Assembly (NCBI RefSeq): GCF_018069875.1
Contig: NZ_JAGQDF010000009.1
Location: forward strand, 165,393-229,392
Length of the DNA: 64,000 nt
Direction: 5' to 3'
DNA from: Ideonella alba
GTDB taxonomy: Bacteria; Pseudomonadota; Gammaproteobacteria; Burkholderiales; Burkholderiaceae_C
Part shown: piece after piece, positions 15,582-26,431 of the stretch
Position numbering within the stretch: position 1 is the first letter of the stretch
How the letters are laid out: the number at the start of each line of letters is the position of its first letter
The notes under the pieces: generated by a model
Told to the model about the DNA's origin: nothing
The model's database searches: none
The model's input: the letters and a program-made list of their open reading frames with translations, nothing else
Position numbers and translations under genes: made by a program

Positions 15582-15947
15582 ATGTCACAGGATCCCAGCC
15601 TCCACGCCGACACGGTGTTTGACTCCGTGGCGGAGCTGTTCTCGCTGCTGTCGACGCCGGTGCGCCTGAAGATCATCAGCGCCCTGTGCAACGGCGAGAA
15701 GAACGTGTCCCAGCTGCTCGAGGAAATCGAGACCACGCAGCCCAACATGTCGCAGCACCTGGCCACCCTGTACCGGGCCGGTGTGGTGGGCAAACGGCGC
15801 GACAGCACCCAGATCTACTACCGCCTGCAGAGCGAACGCGTGGCCACCTTGTGCCGGGCGGTGTGCACCCAGGTGGCCAGCGAGATGGATCCAGACAGCG
15901 CGGTCGACCCGGATCAGCGGCTGCGCCCGGCCCAGGGCGTGCGCTGA
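15582..15947 (+). CDS. ArsR-family regulator, likely persulfide or redox sensor
   Basis: 121 residues. Winged helix: ELFSLLSTPVRLKIISALC, recognition helix TQPNMSQHLATLYRAGVV and wing KRRDSTQIYYRL. Cys 36 at the end of alpha 2 and Cys 91/95 in the last helix occupy places close to the two cysteines that form the sulfur-linked switch in SqrR/BigR/YgaV-type ArsR proteins. It therefore probably senses sulfane sulfur and controls the sulfide oxidation genes on either side. Sequence similarity to the ArsR at 3620-3946 is high in the DNA-binding part, so the two may share sites. Confidence 0.9.
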   Translation: MSQDPSLHADTVFDSVAELFSLLSTPVRLKIISALCNGEKNVSQLLEEIETTQPNMSQHLATLYRAGVVGKRRDSTQIYYRLQSERVATLCRAVCTQVASEMDPDSAVDPDQRLRPAQGVR

Positions 15948-15979
15948 GCGTCGACGCCGAGGGCCGACGCTAACGGCCG

Positions 15980-16318
15980 TCAGCGCACCTTGCCCAGCAG
16001 GGTCTGCACCTCTTCCAGCACCTCGGTCAGCTGCTTGCGGTTCTTGGCGCTGTCGCCCAGCCGGTTGCCGAGTTCCTGCTCCATGAAGCACACCGTCATG
16101 CGCACATAGGTGCTGTCCAGCGCCTTGCGCACCGCCGCCATCTGGCTGGCGATGTCCAGGCAGGGCTGGCCCTCCTCGATCATGCGCTGGATGCCGCGCA
16201 ACTGCCCTTCGGCGCGCTTGAGGCGGTTGAGCAGGTCGGTGCGGTTCTTCTCGTCGGTCAGCTGGGACATGGCACACAGCTCCAGCGATGGAGCCTGGGA
16301 GGTGGTCACGGCCGCCAT
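15980..16318 (-). CDS. CsoR-family (DUF156) transcriptional repressor
   Basis: 112 residues from ATG 16318 (GGAAG upstream) or 96 from ATG 16270; the shorter form matches the usual CsoR length. Typical all-helical core: NRLKRAEGQLRGIQRMIEEG, Cys 53, then the second helix. The metal ligands of copper CsoR (His at +25 and Cys at +29 from the first Cys) are absent: Phe and Glu are found there, and a second Cys (77) lies at +24. CstR-type persulfide sensors have Cys at +29, so the pattern is non-standard. It is the last gene of the RND-SQR-DUF2892 operon, whose promoter has matching operators; it is probably autoregulated. Confidence 0.9.
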   Translation of the reverse strand: MAAVTTSQAPSLELCAMSQLTDEKNRTDLLNRLKRAEGQLRGIQRMIEEGQPCLDIASQMAAVRKALDSTYVRMTVCFMEQELGNRLGDSAKNRKQLTEVLEEVQTLLGKVR

Positions 16319-16363
16319 TGTCGTCGCTTCCGAAAGAAGGTGTCAGAGGCAGGGCTGGAGGGC

Positions 16364-16588
16364 TCAGCGCGGGCAGGCGGCCGCCGATTCGGGCACGCCG
16401 GCCTTGCGCAGGAACCAGACCATCGGGCAGACGTTGGTGAAGCCGAACTGCAGCAGGTTCAGGCCGACAAAGGCGGTGAAGGCCAGGGCCCAGCGGCTGA
16501 CGAACAGCGGGCTGCCCTCGACGCCCAGCGCCAGTGACAGCAGGATGAAGGTGCCGGCGATCACGCGGATCCAGCGTTCGATGGTCAT
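16364..16588 (-). CDS. DUF2892 (YgaP-like) small membrane protein
   Basis: 74 residues with two membrane helices (about 7-25 and 32-50) and the C-terminal motif TNVCPMVWFLRKAG with a conserved Cys. DUF2892 proteins are common beside rhodanese, SQR and YeeE genes; the domain is also the membrane part of E. coli YgaP. It is preceded by AGGAGC and lies 32 bases after the SQR gene. It may pass sulfane sulfur at the membrane, but no reaction is established. Confidence 0.88.
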   Translation of the reverse strand: MTIERWIRVIAGTFILLSLALGVEGSPLFVSRWALAFTAFVGLNLLQFGFTNVCPMVWFLRKAGVPESAAACPR

Positions 16589-16620
16589 GGAAAGCTCCTT
16601 GGAATGACGAATGGGGGGGG

Positions 16621-21187
<4,567 letters not shown>

Positions 21188-21198
21188 GGCGGCGGTCC

Positions 21199-22275
21199 TC
21201 AGCGTGCGGCGGGCGTGGCGTCGGCCAGGCCGGCGCGCACCGCATCGGCCGCGATCTGCTCGCCTGCCTTCAGGCCCGCCAGCACCTCGACCTGTGGGCC
21301 CTGGCGGCTGCCCAGGCGCACGGCGCGCAGCACGAAGCGCTGGTCGCGCAACACATAGACCGCTTCCAGCTCACCCCGCTGCAGCACCGCCGCGGCCGGA
21401 ATGAGGAGCGCACGCGTCGTGGGCTCAGTCGGGGCGCCGTCAAAGCGCACGCTGACGCTCTGGCCCGGCGTGGCCTGGGCAGAGGCCGGCAGGTCCAGGC
21501 GCCACTCGACGGTCTGCGAGACCGGGTCGGTGGTGGGCAGTTCGGTGCTGCGCAGCGGCGTGACCCACTGCCCGTCGGGCAGTTGCACCTGCCGTCCGCT
21601 GGCCTGGCGGGCGGCCGCGGAGCGCGAGGCTGGCACCTGGACCACCGCGCGCAGCGCGCCGGGGGCGTACAGCGTCAGGATCGGCCGACCGGGCGCCGCC
21701 AGGTCGCCGGTGTCCAGGTGGGTGGCCAGCACCACGCCGTCGAACGGCGCGGTGATGGTGCTGAAGTCGCGTGCCAGCGCGGCCTGGCGCCGCCCGCCCT
21801 GGGCGGCCTGCAGCCCCGCCTGGGCGGACTTGAGCTGGGTTTCGGCCACGTCCAGTGCGGCCTGGCTGACAAATCCCTTGGCGCGCAGGTCGCGGGTGCG
21901 TTCGGCCTGGACCTGGGCATTGCGCAGTTCCGCTTCGGCCTGCAGCACGCCGCCCTCGCTGCGGCTGAGCGCGGCAGCCGGTTCACGGTCGTCGATGCGG
22001 GCCAGCCACTGGCCGGCCTTGACCCGGTCGCCGGCCTTGACGCCAAGGGCCAGCACGTTGCCGGAGGCCTGGGCCGCCACCGTGGCCTGGCGCAGCGCCT
22101 CGATCGTAGCGGACATCTCCAGGCTGCGGCCGGCGCTGGCCGCGCTGAGCTGGATCACCGGCACCGGGGTGGCGGCGATCGCGGCCCCGGTGAGCAGACC
22201 GGTCAGGCCCAGACCCAGTGCAGGCAGCAGGCGGCGACGGAGCCGGCTTGGAACGGCGGTGTTCTTGATACCCAT
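21199..22275 (-). CDS. RND efflux periplasmic adaptor (membrane fusion protein)
   Basis: 358 residues with an N-terminal signal RRRLLPALGLGLTGLLTGAAI. Domain order: beta-barrel and lipoyl halves around VAAQASGNVLALGVKAGDRV (about 63-85), alpha-helical hairpin (about 95-160), second lipoyl half FDGVVLATHLDTGDLAAPG and a C-terminal barrel. The ATG at 22275 lies inside the palindrome GATACCCATATGGGTATC, and the predicted promoter would start the transcript at or next to the ATG, so the mRNA may be leaderless. It is the first gene of the operon. Confidence 0.92.
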   Translation of the reverse strand: MGIKNTAVPSRLRRRLLPALGLGLTGLLTGAAIAATPVPVIQLSAASAGRSLEMSATIEALRQATVAAQASGNVLALGVKAGDRVKAGQWLARIDDREPAAALSRSEGGVLQAEAELRNAQVQAERTRDLRAKGFVSQAALDVAETQLKSAQAGLQAAQGGRRQAALARDFSTITAPFDGVVLATHLDTGDLAAPGRPILTLYAPGALRAVVQVPASRSAAARQASGRQVQLPDGQWVTPLRSTELPTTDPVSQTVEWRLDLPASAQATPGQSVSVRFDGAPTEPTTRALLIPAAAVLQRGELEAVYVLRDQRFVLRAVRLGSRQGPQVEVLAGLKAGEQIAADAVRAGLADATPAAR

Positions 22276-22310
22276 ATGGGTATCGTATCAGATACACCGT
22301 AGGGTATCAA
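22267..22310 (-). promoter_or_regulatory. Promoter with two CsoR-type operators, possibly leaderless start
   Basis: The minus strand has TTGATA (22305-22310), a 17-base spacer and TACGAT (22282-22287), ending six bases before the ATG of the adaptor gene. A perfect 18-base palindrome GATACCCATATGGGTATC (22267-22284) covers the -10 end and start codon; a weaker copy GATACACCGTAGGGTATC (22291-22308) covers the spacer and -35. Centres are 24 bases apart. The core ATACCC-N4-GGGTAT equals that at 3133-3148. Repression by the operon's own CsoR-family product is the likely function. Confidence 0.75.
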
Positions 22311-22352
22311 ACCCCTGGTTGTCCTCAGGTCAAACCCGAGGGTGGCGGGACC

Positions 22353-23459
22353 TCAGTCCCGCTCGGCCCGCCACAGCAGGAACTTCAGCGTCGCCACCGC
22401 ACCGGCGATGATGCCGGCCAGCGCCAGGAAGGAGCCGATGGCCAGCGTGGACACGCCGCTGAGCCCCTGGCCCACGGTGCAGCCCAGCGCCGTGACGCCA
22501 CCAAAACCCATCAGCACCGCACCCGCCAGCTGCTGGCGCAGGTCATCGAGCGATGCAAAGCCCTCCCAGCGGAAGCGACCGGTGGCCAGCGACACCGCCG
22601 CCGCACCCAGCACCACGCCCAGCACACTGGCGATGCCGAAGCTGATCTTCAGCGACTGGTCGGTCCAGCGCTGCAGCAGCTCCAGGCCATAGGCCAGCGG
22701 ACCGACAAAGCTCATCGACTCCATCGCGCGTGAGTTGGTGGCGAAGTAAGTCATCTCCAGCGTCTCGGGGTTCTCGCCATAGCCCAGATGACCGCTGACG
22801 TACCAGCCGGCCACCACGCAGGCGCCGATCACCGTGCCGCCCAGGACCTGCCAGCCCTGGCTGCGGAAGCGCCGGTCCGCAAACACCCAGACCAGCAGCG
22901 CCAGCACCAGCACGCCGGTGGTGGTCAGGGCGGCCTGCTGCGGCGCCAGGCCCGTGGCCTGCTGCAGCAGAGTCGGCAGGCCCTGGTCCTTCCAGCCCAG
23001 CGCGGCCAGGTCCAGCGCCACCGGGTCCAGCCACTGTGCGCGCCATTGGGCGAACAGGCCCTTGAGTGCCAGGCTGGCCGACACCGCCAGCACCAGCAGC
23101 ACCACCAGCGAGCGCAGGCTGCCGCTGCCGGCGCGCAGCAGGTTCTTGTTGGCGCAGCCGCCCGCCAGGGTCATGCCCACGCCGAACAGCACGCCGCCCA
23201 CCAGCAGGGACAGCCAGGGCAGGCGGGGCCGCATCGCCACCGCCTGGGTCAGGTCGATCAGGCCCGCCTGTGACAGCGCTGCCGTGCCGGCCATGGCCAC
23301 GGCCATGGCCAAGGCCCACATGCGCATGCGGCCCCAGTGGCCCATGTTGACGATGTCGGATAAGGCCCCCATGGTGCAGAAGTTGCTGCGCTGCGCGGCC
23401 GCGCCCAGCACCATGGCGCAGACCAGACCGCCCAGGACGACCGTGCTTTCAATCGACAT
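22353..23459 (-). CDS. YeeE/YedE-family permease paired with TusA
   Basis: 368 residues from the ATG at 23459, six bases after AAGGGG; a GTG at 23465 overlaps the tusA stop and is an alternative. Nine to ten membrane segments and three Cys motifs: AAQRSNFCTMGAL (Cys near 28), TLAGGCANKNLLRAG and TALGCTVGQGLSGVS. The YeeE-TusA pair matches the YeeE(TsuA)-YeeD(TsuB) thiosulfate uptake system, in which TusA-type TsuB receives sulfur on the cytoplasmic side. It is the third YeeE system in the window. Confidence 0.92.
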   Translation of the reverse strand: MSIESTVVLGGLVCAMVLGAAAQRSNFCTMGALSDIVNMGHWGRMRMWALAMAVAMAGTAALSQAGLIDLTQAVAMRPRLPWLSLLVGGVLFGVGMTLAGGCANKNLLRAGSGSLRSLVVLLVLAVSASLALKGLFAQWRAQWLDPVALDLAALGWKDQGLPTLLQQATGLAPQQAALTTTGVLVLALLVWVFADRRFRSQGWQVLGGTVIGACVVAGWYVSGHLGYGENPETLEMTYFATNSRAMESMSFVGPLAYGLELLQRWTDQSLKISFGIASVLGVVLGAAAVSLATGRFRWEGFASLDDLRQQLAGAVLMGFGGVTALGCTVGQGLSGVSTLAIGSFLALAGIIAGAVATLKFLLWRAERD

Positions 23460-23461
23460 GT

Positions 23462-23689
23462 TCACCCCTTGCGCAGGAAGAACACGAAGCGGTCACCTTC
23501 GCTGCGCTGCTCCAGCAGGGGATTGCCGGTCTGTTCGGCGAAGGTGGGGATGTCGTCCAGCGAGCCCGGGTCGGTGGTGGACACGCGCAACACCTGGCCG
23601 CTGGCCATGCCGGCCAGCGACTTGCGGGTCTTCACGATGGGCAGCGGGCAGGCGAGTCCGCAGGCGTCGAGGTCCTGGTCAAAATGCAT
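23462..23689 (-). CDS. tusA: TusA/YeeD-family sulfur carrier
   Basis: 75 residues. The TusA signature DACGLACPLPIVKTRKSL holds the active Cys in CPLP (near residue 14). The small alpha/beta fold passes persulfide sulfur between proteins. Its stop overlaps the start of the YeeE gene, so the two act together in uptake of thiosulfate sulfur (TsuB-type role). A single GGGTAT half-site lies just before the start (23693-23698) but no full operator. Confidence 0.93.
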   Translation of the reverse strand: MHFDQDLDACGLACPLPIVKTRKSLAGMASGQVLRVSTTDPGSLDDIPTFAEQTGNPLLEQRSEGDRFVFFLRKG

Positions 23690-23733
23690 CGGTGGGTATC
23701 CTGTCTTCGGCGGGGCGTGGATCCGGCCCGCGG

Positions 23734-23789
23734 GCGGCAGCCTCGATTGTCGGGCAAGTGCCCGGCCGATCGCCGCGTGGGGCTGCCGC
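23734..23789. other. Nested inverted repeats in the tusA upstream gap
   Basis: The 140-base gap between the peptidase-hydrolase gene and tusA holds outer arms GCGGCAGCC (23734-23742) and GGCTGCCGC (23781-23789), with an inner perfect hairpin CGGGCA-AG-TGCCCG (23751-23764). It could end transcription from the gene to the right, or fold in the tusA leader. No T-run is present. No other signal is seen here. Confidence 0.4.
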
Positions 23790-23829
23790 CGCTGACAGAC
23801 CTACCGGCCGGGGCGAGCCTCTCGGGGCG

Positions 23830-26013
23830 TCAGTAGTCCAGCCGCTCGACCTTCACCGCCACGGGCGCCTGCGGCGACACGATCGCCCCCAGCGCCTGGG
23901 CGTAGATGTCCACCGCGTTGTCAAAGCAGCCGTGCGAGGCCGCGATGCCCTTGACGCCGTTGGACACGCTGGGCTTGCTCAGCACCTGTGGCTGGCCCTG
24001 GCCCAGGCTGCTCCAGAAGGCCTGCCAGTCCAGCACCTCCTGGCGGCGGTCCTGCGACCAGATGTCAGCCGCCAGCGAGCCGGGGTCGAATGCCTTGGCC
24101 ATGCCCAGGATCGGCATTTTGTGCACGTCCTCGAAAGCCCGGCTGACCAGGTACAGCAGCGACTTGCGGTAGGGACCGACGCTGTCGTTCAGTTCATTGG
24201 CGTCCGACAGCACATGCAGGGCCAGCCGGTCCCCGCGCAGCGTGCCGCGCTGCACCGCCGGGCGGTAATGGTCCAGCGCAAAACGCAGCGTGCAGGCCGG
24301 CGCGAACAGGCGCAGGCTGGCGGCGGCCAGGCCAGCCTCGTGCAGGCGATCCAGCATGGCGCCCAGCACGATCGAGCCGGCGGAGTGGCCGACCAGGTGG
24401 ATCTCCAGCTTCGGGATCTGCGCCTTCAGGGCCTTCAGTTGCGCCACCATCAGGCGCACGCCGCCCTGGGCGTCGCTGCTGGCGCGCTCGGCGTTGAGCT
24501 TCATCTGGCCCCACATCGCGCCGCCGGGCCCGCGCAGCGCGGGCTCGAGCATGCGGTCGGTGGTCTCGCTCAGCCGGTCCAGCCAGCCGCGGGCCGGAGC
24601 ACCGCCGCGGCTGCCCAGGCCGAAGCGGGCCATCTGCTCCTCGACCAGGTCCGACACGGTTTCCATCGGCCCAGAGCGCCAGCTGATGAACAGCGGGTAG
24701 ATGCCGTTGGCCAGCGCGTAGGGCGCCATCACGCGGATGCGGGTGATCGAGTCGGCCTCGCTGTTGAGGCCGCCGTGGGCGTAGACCATCAGCTTGACGC
24801 TGCCCTGGGCCTTCAGCCAGGCCAGCGGACGGGTCATCGTGGCGGCCTCCAGGGCGCTTGCGGCGCTGTCGGCGGTGATGTCGTTGCGTACCGGAAAGCC
24901 GCGGTCCAGCACCAGCGTATGGCGGTAGGCCTGGTCGGGGTCCAGCGGCTGGTGAGCGGGGTTCTTCAGGCCCTGGTAGCGGCGGGTCAAGGCGTCGTCA
25001 GCGCCGACCAGGCCGGCTGGGCGCTCGTTGGCTGCCGCAGTGGCGCCGGTGCCGGCGGGCACCAGGAAGCGGGGCGCGCGCCGTGCGCGTGCGGCGCCCG
25101 CCGCGGCGGTCTTGCCCTTGCGGGGCGCAGCGGTGGCCGCTGCCGGCCCCAGGCGTGGCACGCCCAGTGTGAACACCCAGGCATCGGTGGCATGGGTGAC
25201 CCAGTCCTCGTAGGGCAGCAGCGCAAAACCGTGCGAGCCCCAGTCCGGGCCCCAGGAGTTCTGCACCACGAAGCCATCGGCGTTGTAGCCGATCAGTGCA
25301 AAGGCGTGACCGCCGGCATCCTTCGGGCGCGGCACGGCGCGGATGCGCACCAGATCGGCATGGCCGGTGAGGGTCTTGCGGGCGGGCACGGCCCAGCCTT
25401 CATGCACCGTGGCCGAGACATAGACCACGCCGTTCTCGCGCAAGGCGGCCTGCAGGTCGACCACCGAGCGCACATCCACCCGGTAGTACACGCCCAGCGT
25501 GCAGGCCAGCGCGTCCACATCCCAGTTGCGATCGGGGTCGTCGGGGTGCCTGGCATCCTCCCCAGGGGGCCGGCGGCGGCCTTGCTTGTCGGTGCCGTGC
25601 GGCCACAGCGCGGCGCGGCACACGCCGTGTCGGTGCCAGCCCTTGAGGGCACCGCGGCAGCTCGAGCCTTCGTAGTCCTCACCCGGCCACTCGTCGTACA
25701 GCCGCGCGAGTTGGTACAGCATCGCCGGGCTGACCTGGCGCTCGACGCTGCCACCCGCCTGCATGGCGCGGATGAACAGCTGGTAGTTGATCGCCGCCGC
25801 CAGCCCGAAGCCGGTGCAGGCGCCTTCCTGGCCCTGGTCCAGGATCAGCGGCGCATAGCGCGGCAGCAACTCGCGCACATCGACATCGGTAGGCCACTGC
25901 GTGGGCAGGTTGCCCAGCGGTGGCAGATAAGGCCGGTCGCGCAGGTCCAGGCGGTCGGGGCGGGCATCCAGCGACACGGCGCGCTGGCCGATCTGCACGT
26001 TCTTGGTGGGCAT
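23830..26013 (-). CDS. Papain-like (C1) peptidase fused to alpha/beta hydrolase
   Basis: 727 residues, no signal peptide. Residues 1-280 resemble C1-family peptidases: LDQGQEGACTGFGLAAAINY with Cys 66 and oxyanion Gln, AGGHAFALIGYN with His 236, and QNSWGPDWGSHGFALLP with Asn 252. A low-complexity Ala/Arg/Pro linker runs from about 288 to 335. Residues 360-727 form a hydrolase-like domain: MVYAHGGLNSEADS near 409-422, VGHSAGSIVLG with nucleophile Ser 544, and ASHGCFDN with a likely catalytic His 694. It stands alone between the sulfur genes and the tRNAs. The substrate is unknown; a two-step hydrolase acting on a peptide and an ester or lipid is possible. Confidence 0.85.
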   Translation of the reverse strand: MPTKNVQIGQRAVSLDARPDRLDLRDRPYLPPLGNLPTQWPTDVDVRELLPRYAPLILDQGQEGACTGFGLAAAINYQLFIRAMQAGGSVERQVSPAMLYQLARLYDEWPGEDYEGSSCRGALKGWHRHGVCRAALWPHGTDKQGRRRPPGEDARHPDDPDRNWDVDALACTLGVYYRVDVRSVVDLQAALRENGVVYVSATVHEGWAVPARKTLTGHADLVRIRAVPRPKDAGGHAFALIGYNADGFVVQNSWGPDWGSHGFALLPYEDWVTHATDAWVFTLGVPRLGPAAATAAPRKGKTAAAGAARARRAPRFLVPAGTGATAAANERPAGLVGADDALTRRYQGLKNPAHQPLDPDQAYRHTLVLDRGFPVRNDITADSAASALEAATMTRPLAWLKAQGSVKLMVYAHGGLNSEADSITRIRVMAPYALANGIYPLFISWRSGPMETVSDLVEEQMARFGLGSRGGAPARGWLDRLSETTDRMLEPALRGPGGAMWGQMKLNAERASSDAQGGVRLMVAQLKALKAQIPKLEIHLVGHSAGSIVLGAMLDRLHEAGLAAASLRLFAPACTLRFALDHYRPAVQRGTLRGDRLALHVLSDANELNDSVGPYRKSLLYLVSRAFEDVHKMPILGMAKAFDPGSLAADIWSQDRRQEVLDWQAFWSSLGQGQPQVLSKPSVSNGVKGIAASHGCFDNAVDIYAQALGAIVSPQAPVAVKVERLDY

Positions 26014-26093
26014 GGCGGTCTCCCGGTGGCGTGCGCTGATGCTAGGCGCAACGCGGTCACCGGTGCACCCTGATGCCTTGGGGAGGCCGGCGC

Positions 26094-26128
26094 AAAGAAA
26101 AAGCCCGTCGCGGTGACACGACGGGCTT
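26094..26128 (-). terminator. Intrinsic terminator after the tRNA-Asn genes
   Basis: AAGCCCGTCG (26101-26110) and CGACGGGCTT (26119-26128) form a perfect ten-base stem. On the minus strand it is followed by TTTTTCTTT, a classic Rho-independent terminator for the leftward tRNA transcript, eight bases after the second tRNA. Confidence 0.9.
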
Positions 26129-26135
26129 GGCAGTC

Positions 26136-26211
26136 TGGCTCCCCGACCTGGGCTCGAACCAGGGACCTACGGATTAACAGTCCGGCGCTCTACCGACTGA
26201 GCTATCGGGGA
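26136..26211 (-). tRNA. tRNA-Asn(GTT)
   Basis: 76 bases including an encoded CCA end. On the minus strand the molecule starts TCCCCGATAGCTCAG, has anticodon loop CTGTTAA with GTT, T-loop GGTTCGAGC, and a seven-base acceptor stem TCCCCGA/TCGGGGA. It is identical in sequence to the second copy 105 bases away. Confidence 0.97.
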
Positions 26212-26316
26212 AGGGATCTTGGATGTCGGCCGGTGCATACGGTGGCACACCGGCGTCTTGATCGTCTGACCTGAGTTACACCAACCTGGGCAGTTGCAAG
26301 AAGCAGTTGCCATGTT

Positions 26317-26392
26317 TGGCTCCCCGACCTGGGCTCGAACCAGGGACCTACGGATTAACAGTCCGGCGCTCTACCGACTGAGCTATCGGGGA
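26317..26392 (-). tRNA. tRNA-Asn(GTT), second identical copy
   Basis: 76 bases with encoded CCA; sequence identical to the copy at 26136-26211, with anticodon GTT. The two are likely transcribed together leftwards and end at the terminator at 26094-26128. No integrase or repeated tRNA fragment was seen beside them. Confidence 0.97.
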
Positions 26393-26431
26393 ACAGGTAA
26401 GCCTGAGATTATAGGCAGATTTTCAGCACTC

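Noticed and set aside
23693..23698. GGGTAT before tusA as a third CsoR-type operator
   Set aside because: Only one half-site is present; the other arm reads ATGCAT, with no symmetry.
22834..26073. Rightward open frame of over 1000 codons
   Set aside because: It lies opposite the YeeE, tusA and peptidase-hydrolase genes, spans their borders and has no recognisable fold or ribosome site.
26136..26392. Integration site of a mobile element at the tandem tRNA-Asn genes
   Set aside because: Both tRNAs are complete and identical, with no integrase, att repeat or phage gene next to them; simple duplication explains them.
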